The notes under the pieces are model-generated. The model saw only the letters and a program-made list of their open reading frames with translations. It searched no databases and was not told where the DNA came from. Made by a program: the position numbers and the translations under genes. Positions 1-7,879 of a stretch of DNA of 64,000 nucleotides are shown here, in pieces (positions within the stretch are counted from its first letter, which is position 1; every line of letters begins with the position of its first letter). Where the stretch lies: positions 1 through 64,000 of the forward strand of contig NZ_JAEK01000001.1 of NCBI RefSeq assembly GCF_000518865.1. Direction: 5' to 3'. The stretch is from Bacillus sp. J37 (GTDB taxonomy: Bacteria; Bacillota; Bacilli; Bacillales; Bacillaceae).

Positions 1-184
1 TTATGAAAAAGCCAAAACATCAAATCTGGAGTATTTTGCCAAGTATTATCAAACAATGGCAAATGAAGGAGTATTCCTTCCTCCTTCACAATTTGAAGGC
101 TTATTCTTGTCTACTGCTCACACAGATGAAGATTTGGATCGTACAATTGAAGCGGCTAATAAAGCATTTTCTTTATTAAAATAA
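1..184 (+). CDS. hemL: Glutamate-1-semialdehyde 2,1-aminomutase, C-terminal fragment
   Basis: Only the last 60 codons are in the window; the gene enters from the left edge in frame 2 and ends with TAA at 182-184. The peptide contains the segment [19 protein letters not shown] followed by a [13 protein letters not shown] helix, which is the characteristic end of HemL. This enzyme is PLP-dependent and makes 5-aminolevulinate for tetrapyrrole synthesis. The PLP lysine lies outside the window. Position directly upstream of spoVID is the same as in B. subtilis, where hemL closes the hem operon. The family assignment is firm; hemL versus its paralogue gsaB rests on the neighbourhood. Confidence 0.9.
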   Translation, partial: YEKAKTSNLEYFAKYYQTMANEGVFLPPSQFEGLFLSTAHTDEDLDRTIEAANKAFSLLK

Positions 185-375
185 AAAAAGATCCATCACA
201 AAATGTGGTAGATCTCAGTTTGTAGACAAAGTAAAATTTGCTAGCCTTTCAGACTGATTGCTAACGCTTGCGTATCAAAGCACGAAGCCTTGTGAGGAGC
301 GGAGTTACCGGTTTTGGTAATGAGCACCCGCAGCAAGGTGAGTAACGAAGAAAGCGAGCGTTTGTCAACAGTCTG

Positions 376-408
376 AGATCCATCACAAAATGTGGTGGAT
401 CTTTTTTT
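376..408 (+). terminator. Intrinsic terminator after hemL
   Basis: A perfect stem (AGATCCA-type arms, 376-402) closes over an AAAAT loop and is followed by seven T residues. It is the second, T-run-bearing copy of the duplicated hairpin described for this gap. Confidence 0.8.
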
Positions 409-431
409 GTACAGGAAAGAGGTAAAATTAA

Positions 432-461
432 TTCATATTTTCCTCCTTTCAGACATACATC
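432..461 (+). promoter_or_regulatory. Candidate sigma-E promoter for spoVID
   Basis: TCATATT at 433-439 and CATACATC at 454-461 are separated by 14 nt. This closely fits the mother-cell sigma-E consensus (about ATATT, then CATACAnT). Established knowledge: spoVID is a sigma-E gene in B. subtilis. The start codon lies about 50 nt downstream. Confidence 0.7.
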
Positions 462-509
462 TGTAATGTCATAGTTATTTTACTAGGCTATTTGAAAGGA
501 GGAATTATT

Positions 510-1700
510 TTGTCACAGGAACAGCAACTGCGTTTTTCTGTTGAAGAATCTGTATGGTTTCAAAAAGGACAGGAAGTATCTGAACTTTTATCTATTTCTT
601 TAGATCCTGATATTTCAATTCATGAACATGATCAGTACATCTCAATTCGTGGAGCACTACTGCTGACAGGTGAATACAAAATAGATCAAGATGGTAGTGA
701 AGGGGATTCCTTTGAATATGCAAACGTAAGATATGTAAATGAGGTGGAAACGAGGGAAGATGGGATTAGTGAATTAAGTCATCGCTTTCCAGTCGATATT
801 ACCATTCCAAGGAATCGCATTTCACAATTAGATGATGTTTATGTTTCGATTGAGTCATTTGATTATGAACTTCCTGAACTAAAATGTTTGAAATTAATAG
901 CAGATTTGTCGATAAGCGGGATTTCAGATAGTGAAGCTGTGCAAAATGAAGAGGTTGAAACAACTAGAGAAGAAGAGCTTGAACCATTGTACAGGGAAAG
1001 TCAAGATGAAACAGAAGTTATTGGTGAGGAATCATTTGCTCAAGCTGAAAGGACAGCAGTATCTCCTTTTTCATCATTTTATGATGTAAGTGAATCGGAT
1101 GATTCGGACATGGACAAATTGTCACCACCATCGATTACCATTCAAAAAGAGGTTAAGGAAAGTCGTGAAGAAAGTGAAGAAGAAACCTTAACTGAAATCT
1201 CTTCACAGGATCTTTCAGCGCAAGTAGAAGAACCCGTAGAGATCGAACCGGAAGAGACTGAACAGCAAGAGGTACTTAATAGTGAGCCAGCTCAAGACGA
1301 AGAGAAAGAGCAGGAAGATCTTTATGATCCGTTCGCAGTAGAAGTAAGAAAAGAAGAACAAAATGAAGAGCCGCAAGAAGTCCAATATTCCTTCTTTTCA
1401 AAATCCGAAGCTGAGGTTGAGGAAGTGGAAGAGCTCCAAGATCAGGATGAGAGAGATAAGAAAGATCAGAAAGATCAGAAGGATGCACATTATTTAACCA
1501 GTTTATTTGCCAGAGATGACGAAGAAGACTTTTCTCGTTTAAAAATGTGCATTGTTCAACAAGGTGATACACTCAATTCAATTTGTGATAGATACGAAAT
1601 ATCAATACAGCAAATTGTACGTGTTAATGATTTTCAAGCTGATCAAGATGTTTATGAAGGACAAATTCTTTATATTCCAGCCTATTCAACCAGCAAATAA
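510..1700 (+). CDS. spoVID: Stage VI sporulation protein D, spore-coat encasement protein
   Basis: 396 residues. The TTG at 510 is chosen because AAAGGAGG (495-502) sits 7 nt upstream; an earlier in-frame TTG at 492 would precede this ribosome site. The first ~140 residues form the conserved N-terminal region (FSVEESVWFQKGQEV...). A long, very acidic, Glu-rich linker with a short DQKDQKDQKD tandem follows. The last ~50 residues are a LysM module (QQGDTLNSICDRYEIS ... VYEGQILYIPAY). SpoVID acts on the forespore surface in the mother cell, where it drives coat encasement with SpoIVA and SafA; safA also lies in this window. The linker length is variable in the family. Confidence 0.93.
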   Translation: MSQEQQLRFSVEESVWFQKGQEVSELLSISLDPDISIHEHDQYISIRGALLLTGEYKIDQDGSEGDSFEYANVRYVNEVETREDGISELSHRFPVDITIPRNRISQLDDVYVSIESFDYELPELKCLKLIADLSISGISDSEAVQNEEVETTREEELEPLYRESQDETEVIGEESFAQAERTAVSPFSSFYDVSESDDSDMDKLSPPSITIQKEVKESREESEEETLTEISSQDLSAQVEEPVEIEPEETEQQEVLNSEPAQDEEKEQEDLYDPFAVEVRKEEQNEEPQEVQYSFFSKSEAEVEEVEELQDQDERDKKDQKDQKDAHYLTSLFARDDEEDFSRLKMCIVQQGDTLNSICDRYEISIQQIVRVNDFQADQDVYEGQILYIPAYSTSK

Positions 1701-1728
1701 AATGATTTGACTTGAGTATGAAGTAATT

Positions 1729-1859
1729 AGAAAAACTTGGCTTGTCGCCAAGTCAAATGGCGAAAGCCTTAGTTTTTCTTATACTATCATTCATAAAATC
1801 TTATACTTACTGATAGTATAAAAAACAGCATGGGGGCTACCTGATCCTCAGCTGTTTTT
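1729..1859 (+). terminator. Three consecutive hairpins between spoVID and ysxE, the last a terminator
   Basis: The spoVID-ysxE gap contains three adjacent stem-loops. Hairpin 1 (1729-1779) pairs AGAAAAACT with AGTTTTTCT, then GGCTT with AAGCC and TCGCCA with TGGCGA around a 7-nt loop. Hairpin 2 pairs TATACTATC (1780-1788) with GATAGTATA (1812-1820). Hairpin 3 pairs AAAAACAGC (1821-1829) with GCTGTTTTT (1851-1859), has an inner TGGGG/CCTCA stem, and runs into T residues, so it should terminate transcription. No ORF is visible. The ysxE ribosome site begins about 20 nt later. Confidence 0.7.
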
Positions 1860-1895
1860 TTCAGTTCAAGCCGATGATTTGAGGTGAAAAAAACT

Positions 1896-2924
1896 GTGCA
1901 ATTGTCATTGAGTGAAATTCGGCCGCTGTTACATGATTATAACCTATCCCCTGAATACACTGAGGATATAAGTAAAAAGGCAATAAAGATATATACAGAT
2001 ACAGGTCCATTTGTATTAAAAAAGCTCTCTAAAGATTTTAATCCTTACTTTGTAGATTCCTTAAGAATTCTAAAAGATAATAAATATTCTCATCATGTAC
2101 CACTAGTCAGCAATAACCAACAGCAACTTTTATCGTACTATAATGGTGAATACTACTATCTAATGCCATGGTTATCAAATGAACAAGAAGAGGAACGAGA
2201 TGCCAGACATCAATATTTATTTAAAGAGGTAGCCACTCTTCATAAAAAAACAGAAAAGAAACTAGACATTAGTACCAAGGATGTATCAAACCATTATGAA
2301 GAAACGGTAAAACGATGGAATCAGGCAAAAGAAATGTACGAAGCATTCGTCGAGCAATGTGAACAAAAAATCTATCTTTCACCTTTTGAATTACAAGCAG
2401 TCACCTACTATACAGAAGTATCCCGTGCGATAGATTTTTCTAAGAAAAAACTTGAAGAATGGTCCAATTTAATGGAAGAAGAAAAGTCAACTAGAGTTGT
2501 CTTAATTCATGGAAAAATATCGGCACGCCATTTTTTATATGATGATGATGGAAACGGGTATTTAACCAATTTTGAGCGATCAAAATATGCCTCACCAATA
2601 GATGATTTTTTGCTGTTTATGAATCGAACGGCAACCACCTATCCGATTCAAAGTGACGATTGTGTTAACTGGTTTTATACGTATCAAAAGGGATACCCTT
2701 ATACTGCTGAGGAAATGAACCTGTTTTTAAGCTATTTGGCATATCCTGATCGTATATGTCATTTAATCAAAACCTATAAGAAGGAGAAGAAAAAGCGCTC
2801 TGAGCTGGACAGAAATAAACATTTAGTAAGGGCATATTGGCAGTTTAAAAATGTAGAATATTTTGTGATGAAAGTATCTGAGATTGAAGAGAAAAAGAAA
2901 ATAGAGGCAGAGGAACAATCATAA
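1896..2924 (+). CDS. ysxE: Spore coat protein YsxE (CotS/CotI-like kinase fold)
   Basis: 342 residues; B. subtilis YsxE is of similar length. GTG at 1896 is preferred because AGGTG (1882-1886) is 9 nt upstream; the in-frame GTG at 1884 overlaps that site. The protein has the aminoglycoside-phosphotransferase/CotS fold: an N-lobe (about 1-95) and a helical C-lobe with the loop HGKISARHFLYD followed by NFERSKYASPIDDF. In active relatives this loop reads HGDxxxxN and the metal motif is DFE. Here the Asp and Asn are replaced, so catalysis looks doubtful. The place after spoVID matches B. subtilis. A coat role is inferred from the family. Confidence 0.88.
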   Translation: MQLSLSEIRPLLHDYNLSPEYTEDISKKAIKIYTDTGPFVLKKLSKDFNPYFVDSLRILKDNKYSHHVPLVSNNQQQLLSYYNGEYYYLMPWLSNEQEEERDARHQYLFKEVATLHKKTEKKLDISTKDVSNHYEETVKRWNQAKEMYEAFVEQCEQKIYLSPFELQAVTYYTEVSRAIDFSKKKLEEWSNLMEEEKSTRVVLIHGKISARHFLYDDDGNGYLTNFERSKYASPIDDFLLFMNRTATTYPIQSDDCVNWFYTYQKGYPYTAEEMNLFLSYLAYPDRICHLIKTYKKEKKKRSELDRNKHLVRAYWQFKNVEYFVMKVSEIEEKKKIEAEEQS

Positions 2925-2930
2925 AGTTTT

Positions 2931-2964
2931 AAAGAGGGAGAGGAAAGCCTCCCCTCTTTTTGTT
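2931..2964 (+). terminator. Bidirectional-type terminator between ysxE and the convergent small gene
   Basis: AAAGAGGG (2931-2938) pairs with CCCTCTTT (2952-2959), with an inner GAGG/CCTC stem and an AAAG loop. T residues follow on the plus strand, and an A-rich stretch precedes it for the minus-strand gene. Confidence 0.8.
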
Positions 2965-3156
2965 TTAAATCCAATCATAACGTAAAGCAATAGCTAACCC
3001 GATTAAGATCCCTAAAAGAAGAACATCAAATGTTGTAGGAAAAAACACAGTACGTATTCCTTGAAAAATGGTTAACGGAATAATGATTTGAATACCAACT
3101 TCACGTATTTGTCTAACCCAGGGTGGTAACGAATACGGATTATAACGCTTCTTCAT
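2965..3156 (-). CDS. Small hypothetical membrane protein
   Basis: 63 residues from ATG at 3156. AAGGAGAG ends 7 nt upstream, so the longer frame up to 3216 is not needed. The N-terminus is basic and polar (MKKRYNPYSLPPWVRQIREV). Two short hydrophobic stretches follow, about 21-36 and 43-58, so one or two membrane passes are likely. It ends in LRYDWI. I do not recognise a named family. It is the only minus-strand gene between hemL and folC, convergent with ysxE and upstream of and divergent from the valS leader. The good ribosome site and protein-like composition support a real gene. Confidence 0.65.
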   Translation of the reverse strand: MKKRYNPYSLPPWVRQIREVGIQIIIPLTIFQGIRTVFFPTTFDVLLLGILIGLAIALRYDWI

Positions 3157-3397
3157 ATCATAACTCTCCTTACACTCATTTTTGGAAAAACTCTCACCTT
3201 TTTGATACATGTTCATAAAATACGTTCAACATCAAATTTTCGTACAAATCGTCCACTAATGTAAGATATTCCAAAAAATGTGATAAGTGCCTGTATGAAT
3301 GGAAGGAATAATGGAGAAAATATTGACGGTAAAATGAATTATTTAGTAATATAAGATAGATGAAAAGAAACAACTACATATTTAGTAAACGTTGATT
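3157..3397. other. Gap between the small minus-strand gene and the valS leader
   Basis: This stretch has no gene I can support. It carries the candidate valS promoter (3323-3352). On the minus strand a 41-codon open stretch (3216-3338) has protein-like content but no usual start codon and no ribosome site. Confidence 0.6.
3323..3352 (+). promoter_or_regulatory. Candidate sigma-A promoter of valS
   Basis: TTGACG (3323-3328) and TAATAT (3347-3352) have an 18-nt spacer. The predicted start falls just before the T-box leader. Confidence 0.55.
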
Positions 3398-3646
3398 GGG
3401 AAGAGTACATTGTCTTCACTTTACAGAGAGAGAGATCATTTGCTGGAAGATTTCTTATGTTGAGGCTTTGGAAGGTCGCCCAGGAGTTACTTCCTTGAAA
3501 GAATAGTAGAAGAGGTCGGTGAAAACCGTTATCATATTGAGTGTATAGAGTTGATTTATGCTTTTTTGCTGAATCAGTCTATAAAAAAAGGTGGTACCGC
3601 GAAATTTTCTCCTTTCGTCCTTTTATGGATGAAGGGAGTTTTTTAT
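3398..3646 (+). promoter_or_regulatory. T-box leader riboswitch controlling valS
   Basis: The leader has the standard parts. GGGAAGAGTA at the 5' end is the AGTA-bearing side of stem I. CAGAGAGAGA and TGCTGGAAGATTTC form the stem I arms. A candidate specifier codon GTC (valine) lies at 3475-3477. The conserved T-box AAAAAGGTGGTACCGCG ends at 3601. The terminator pairs about 3609-3620 with 3627-3638 and is followed by a T-run. Uncharged tRNA-Val should pair with the specifier and the T-box to favour antitermination. The exact specifier register is inferred from its valine identity and a preceding GAA. Confidence 0.9.
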
Positions 3647-3697
3647 TTTTACTATCAAAAATCCAAGGAGAAATATAGTGTGAAGGAGAAAAACGGA

Positions 3698-6346
3698 ATG
3701 GAAAATAATGAACAGCAGCTATCATTACCAACGAAATATGATCCAAATGCAATCGAAAAAAACCGCTATTCCTTTTGGTTAGATGGAAAATACTTTGAGG
3801 CTACAGGGGATGAGAAAAAACAGCCATACACAATTGTCATTCCCCCGCCAAATGTTACAGGTAAACTTCACTTAGGTCATGCCTGGGATACAACATTACA
3901 AGATATCTTGACACGTATGAAAAGAATGCAAGGCTATGATGTATTATGGCTGCCGGGAATGGACCATGCCGGTATTGCTACACAAGCAAAGGTAGAGGCA
4001 AAGCTACGTGAAGAAGGTACATCACGCTATGATTTAGGTCGTGAAAAATTCGTTGAAGAAACATGGAAGTGGAAGGAAGAATACGCAGGCCATATTCGTG
4101 AGCAATGGGCGAAAATTGGTTTAGGTTTAGATTATTCACGCGAACGTTTTACCCTTGATGAAGGCTTATCAAAAGCGGTTCGTGAAGTGTTTGTCACACT
4201 TTACAATAAAGGACTTATTTATCGTGGAGAGTATATCATTAACTGGGATCCGCAAACAAAAACAGCTCTCTCGGATATTGAAGTTATTTATAAAGATGTT
4301 CAAGGTGCTTTTTATCATATGAGCTATCCACTTGCTGATGGTTCCGGTTCAATCGAAGTAGCAACGACTCGTCCGGAAACAATGCTTGGAGATACGGCGG
4401 TCGCTGTTCACCCTGAGGATGAACGTTATAAACACCTAATTGGCAAAAAAGTTATCTTACCAATTGTTGGACGTGAGATTCCAATTGTTGGCGATGATTA
4501 TGTAGATATGGAGTTTGGTTCAGGTGCTGTTAAGATAACGCCTGCACATGACCCGAATGACTTCGAACTAGGAAACCGTCATAATCTTGAACGAATTCTA
4601 GTCATGAACGAAGATGGAACAATGAATTCAAATGCTGGAACTTATAATGGCTTAGATCGCTTTGAATGTAGAAAGAAAATTGTAAAAGACCTACAAGAGC
4701 AAGGTGTATTATTCAAAATTGAAGAACATATGCATTCTGTTGGTCATAGTGAAAGAAGCAATGCAGTTGTAGAACCATATCTTTCCACACAATGGTTTGT
4801 CAAAATGCAGCCACTGTCAGATGAAGCAATTAAACTTCAGGAAAAAGATGAAAAAGTAAACTTTGTTCCTGATCGATTTGAGAAAACGTATTTACGATGG
4901 ATGGAAAACATTCGTGACTGGTGTATTTCCCGTCAGCTTTGGTGGGGACATCGAATTCCTGCCTGGTACCATAAAGAAACAGGAGAGGTATATGTAAACC
5001 AAGAGCCGCCGGCAGATATTGAAAATTGGACACAAGATAATGACGTTCTTGATACTTGGTTCAGTTCTGCCTTATGGCCATTTTCAACAATGGGCTGGCC
5101 TGATACAGAATCAGTTGACTTTAAACGTTATTATCCAACAGATGCTCTTGTAACAGGCTATGATATTATCTTTTTCTGGGTATCTCGCATGATTTTCCAA
5201 GGGCTTGAATTCACAGGTAAACGTCCATTCAAGGATGTCTTAATACATGGACTTGTACGTGATGAGCAAGGTCGTAAAATGAGTAAATCTTTAGGAAATG
5301 GTGTAGATCCGATGGAAGTCATTGATCAATATGGGGCCGATTCACTACGCTACTTCCTATCAACAGGAAGCTCGCCTGGTCAAGATTTACGATTCAGCTA
5401 TGAAAAAGTGGAATCAACATGGAACTTTGCGAACAAAATCTGGAATGCATCCCGATTTGCTCTCATGAATATGGATGGTTTAACATTTGAAGAAATTGAC
5501 TTATCAGGTGAAAAGTCAGTTGCTGATAAATGGATTTTAACTCGCTTAAATGAAACTATTGAAAATGTGACAAAACTGGCTGATAAGTATGAGTTTGGTG
5601 AAGTAGGCCGATTACTTTACAACTTCATTTGGGATGATTTCTGTGATTGGTACATTGAAATGGCGAAGCTGCCATTGTATGGGGAGGATGAAGCAGCGAA
5701 GAAAACAACGCGTTCAATCCTTGCTTATGTGCTAGATAACACAATGAGATTATTACACCCATTCATGCCATTTATAACAGAAGAAATCTGGCAGTCTCTT
5801 CCACATCAAGGGGAGTCGATTACAATCGCAGCATGGCCAACTGTTAATGAAGATTTAACAGATCATAAAGCGGCAACAGAAATGAAACTACTAGTAGAAG
5901 TCATTCGTGCGGTTCGTAATATTCGTTCTGAAGTAAATACGCCAATGAGCAAGCAAATTCCAATGACAATCAAGGCGAAAGATCAAGCTGTGTTAGCACA
6001 ACTGGAAAATAATCTTGCGTATATTGAGAAATTCTGTAACACAAGTTCATTAAATATCGTCACAGAAGTTACAGCGAACGAAAAATCAATGACAGCTGTT
6101 GTAACGGGTGCTGAAATTATCCTGCCGATTGAAGGATTAATCAATATTGAAGAAGAAATTAAACGACTTGAAAAAGAGCGTGAAAAACTCGATAAAGAAG
6201 TGGAACGCGTTCAGAAGAAATTAGGTAATGAAGGTTTCCTTAAGAAGGCACCTGAAAAGGTAATTGAGGAAGAAAAAGCAAAAGAAAAAGATTATCTGGA
6301 AAAACGTGACATCGTTTTAGCTAGAATTCAAGAGCTAAGAGGATAA
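3698..6346 (+). CDS. valS: Valyl-tRNA synthetase
   Basis: 882 residues; the B. subtilis enzyme is about 880. ATG at 3698 has AAGGAG (3683-3688) upstream; the longer open frame back to 3551 runs through the T-box terminator and is rejected. It charges tRNA-Val and edits mischarged threonine. Visible parts are the class I HIGH-type motif ([14 protein letters not shown], about residues 47-60), the CP1 editing insertion with [17 protein letters not shown], the KMSKS motif ([11 protein letters not shown], about 527), an anticodon-binding domain, and a C-terminal coiled coil rich in Lys/Glu. Control is by the T-box leader upstream. Confidence 0.98.
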   Translation: MENNEQQLSLPTKYDPNAIEKNRYSFWLDGKYFEATGDEKKQPYTIVIPPPNVTGKLHLGHAWDTTLQDILTRMKRMQGYDVLWLPGMDHAGIATQAKVEAKLREEGTSRYDLGREKFVEETWKWKEEYAGHIREQWAKIGLGLDYSRERFTLDEGLSKAVREVFVTLYNKGLIYRGEYIINWDPQTKTALSDIEVIYKDVQGAFYHMSYPLADGSGSIEVATTRPETMLGDTAVAVHPEDERYKHLIGKKVILPIVGREIPIVGDDYVDMEFGSGAVKITPAHDPNDFELGNRHNLERILVMNEDGTMNSNAGTYNGLDRFECRKKIVKDLQEQGVLFKIEEHMHSVGHSERSNAVVEPYLSTQWFVKMQPLSDEAIKLQEKDEKVNFVPDRFEKTYLRWMENIRDWCISRQLWWGHRIPAWYHKETGEVYVNQEPPADIENWTQDNDVLDTWFSSALWPFSTMGWPDTESVDFKRYYPTDALVTGYDIIFFWVSRMIFQGLEFTGKRPFKDVLIHGLVRDEQGRKMSKSLGNGVDPMEVIDQYGADSLRYFLSTGSSPGQDLRFSYEKVESTWNFANKIWNASRFALMNMDGLTFEEIDLSGEKSVADKWILTRLNETIENVTKLADKYEFGEVGRLLYNFIWDDFCDWYIEMAKLPLYGEDEAAKKTTRSILAYVLDNTMRLLHPFMPFITEEIWQSLPHQGESITIAAWPTVNEDLTDHKAATEMKLLVEVIRAVRNIRSEVNTPMSKQIPMTIKAKDQAVLAQLENNLAYIEKFCNTSSLNIVTEVTANEKSMTAVVTGAEIILPIEGLINIEEEIKRLEKEREKLDKEVERVQKKLGNEGFLKKAPEKVIEEEKAKEKDYLEKRDIVLARIQELRG

Positions 6347-6412
6347 TTGATACCTCAATAACAAGTTAATAGATAAAACATTACTGTCAGTTAAGATTTA
6401 AATAGAAGTGTG

Positions 6413-6450
6413 ACTCGGGTGGTACTAACTATTAGTTCTCCCGAGTTTTT
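6413..6450 (+). terminator. Terminator with T-box-like sequence between valS and folC
   Basis: ACTCGGG (6413-6419) pairs with CCCGAGT (6440-6446) and is followed by T residues. The left arm runs into GGTGGTAC, a core piece of the T-box consensus, and the loop contains AACTATTAGTT. Only 66 nt separate the end of valS from the stem, too short for a full T-box stem I. It therefore acts at most as a plain terminator here. Confidence 0.7.
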
Positions 6451-6474
6451 ACATGGAAAAAGGAGGCTATGTGT

Positions 6475-7791
6475 GTGTGTTCACAGTATGATGATGCAAT
6501 AAACTGGATTCATGACCGTTTAAAATTTGGTGTGAAACCAGGCCTCAAAAGAATGGAATGGCTGTTAAATAAGCTAGACCATCCAGAAAGAAATATCCCG
6601 ACCATTCATGTAGCGGGAACGAACGGAAAAGGGTCCACAATTTCTTATATGCTGCATATCCTTATGGAAGCAGGTTACAAGGTAGGAACTTTTACTTCAC
6701 CTTATATCGAAACATTTAATGAGCGAATAAGTGTAAATGGCCAGCCTATAACAGATGATGAGATGATATCTTTAGTAAATGAAGTAAAGCCTTTTGCAGA
6801 GAAAATAGAAAATACTGACTTAGGCTCACCAACCGAATTTGAAATTATTACAACGATGATGTTTTTATATTTTGGGAAAGTCAATAAACCTGACTTTCTA
6901 TTACTGGAAACAGGACTTGGTGGCCGGTTGGATTCTACTAACGTCATAGATCCTATTTTATCTGTTATTACAAACATAGGGTATGACCACATGAATATAC
7001 TCGGTGACACGATCACTGATATTGCTCGTGAGAAAGCAGGTATCATTAAAAAGGGGAGACCAATTTTCACAGCAGCTGAAAAAAAAGAAGCACTTGAGGT
7101 GCTAGTGCAAACAGCAAAAGAGAAAAATGCTCCTTATTACTCATTTGGTAAAGACATAAGTGTAAAGAACCTCTCACCCTGGGAGCATGGTGAAAAGTTC
7201 TCTGTAAAAACAAAAACCAATACATATGAAGATGCAAAGATTAAGATGAGAGGTAATCATCAAATTAAAAATGCAGCACTTGCTATTTCTGTTATTGACT
7301 ACTTAAAAGAGCAAGGGGCAGTAAAAATAACCTATGATGAAGTTGTAGAAGGAATAAAGAAATCAATATGGAAAGGCCGCTTTGAACTTATTCATCAAAA
7401 TCCGGTCGTGATCGTTGACGGAGCACATAATGATGAAGGAATTGAAAGTTTAATTGATACGATCAAAAGGCATTATCCCCATACACGAATTCATATTTTA
7501 TTCAGCGCACTAAGTGATAAAAATTATAAGAAAATGATTGACCGATTGAGCACTGTTGCGACTACCATGCATTTTACGACGTTTGATTTTCCGAGAGCTG
7601 AAACCGCAATTAACTTATTTTCGTCATGCAGCTTATCAAATAAGTCCTACTCTGAATCATGGCGGAAAAAGTTCGAAGAACTTTTGTTAACCTATAAAGG
7701 ACAAAAGGAAGATGTACTAATCGTTACAGGGTCTTTATATTTTATATCTGAAATAAGAAGTTACTTAATAATGAAAAAAACAAACATGTAA
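6475..7791 (+). CDS. folC: Folylpolyglutamate synthase / dihydrofolate synthase
   Basis: 438 residues. AGGAGG (6461-6466) is 8 nt before GTG 6475 and only 2 nt before ATG 6469, so GTG is preferred. FolC adds glutamate to dihydropteroate and to folates. It belongs to the Mur ligase family: the P-loop is HVAGTNGKGST (about 45-55), SPYIETFNERI is the folate-contact loop, TEFEIITTMMFLYF and LETGLGGRLDSTN follow, and VVDGAHN marks the C-terminal domain. In B. subtilis the next gene is comC; here it is replaced by the pilus locus. The gene converges with the minus-strand minor-pilin genes. Confidence 0.96.
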   Translation: MCSQYDDAINWIHDRLKFGVKPGLKRMEWLLNKLDHPERNIPTIHVAGTNGKGSTISYMLHILMEAGYKVGTFTSPYIETFNERISVNGQPITDDEMISLVNEVKPFAEKIENTDLGSPTEFEIITTMMFLYFGKVNKPDFLLLETGLGGRLDSTNVIDPILSVITNIGYDHMNILGDTITDIAREKAGIIKKGRPIFTAAEKKEALEVLVQTAKEKNAPYYSFGKDISVKNLSPWEHGEKFSVKTKTNTYEDAKIKMRGNHQIKNAALAISVIDYLKEQGAVKITYDEVVEGIKKSIWKGRFELIHQNPVVIVDGAHNDEGIESLIDTIKRHYPHTRIHILFSALSDKNYKKMIDRLSTVATTMHFTTFDFPRAETAINLFSSCSLSNKSYSESWRKKFEELLLTYKGQKEDVLIVTGSLYFISEIRSYLIMKKTNM

Positions 7792-7835
7792 GGTAATTGA
7801 AAATCTGATTATTATTTCCTATGAAATAATTTGTC

Positions 7836-7877
7836 GATAGAAGGAATGAAGAGCTAGGATTCCCCAGCTCTTCTATC
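7836..7877. terminator. Terminator between convergent folC and minor-pilin genes
   Basis: GAAGAGCT (7848-7855) pairs with AGCTCTTC (7866-7873). An alternative outer pairing is GATAGAAG (7836-7843) with CTTCTATC (7870-7877). T-rich sequence follows on the plus strand. It can serve both converging transcripts. Confidence 0.65.
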
Positions 7878-7879
7878 TT

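Larger units (their letters stand above)
185..509. repeat. Duplicated terminator hairpin flanking a structured non-coding element
   Basis: There is no gene in this 325-nt gap. A 27-nt hairpin sequence occurs twice, at 189-215 and 376-402, differing at one base. Only the second copy is followed by a T-run (401-408) and works as an intrinsic terminator. Between the copies, about 248-273 and 350-377 are imperfect inverted repeats sharing TCAGACTG and a related AACGCTYGC block. The interior, 274-349, can form short hairpins such as TTACC/GGTAA at 305-319. The layout resembles a short palindromic mobile or REP-like element lodged in the hemL terminator, but no transposase is present. The end of the gap holds the spoVID promoter. 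Confidence 0.6.

Noticed and set aside
3216-3338. 41-codon open stretch on the minus strand with hydrophobic protein-like content
   Set aside because: No ATG, GTG or TTG start, no ribosome site, and it overlaps the likely valS promoter.
3551-3697. Long N-terminal extension of valS
   Set aside because: It runs through the T-box and terminator; the ATG at 3698 has a strong ribosome site and the family length.
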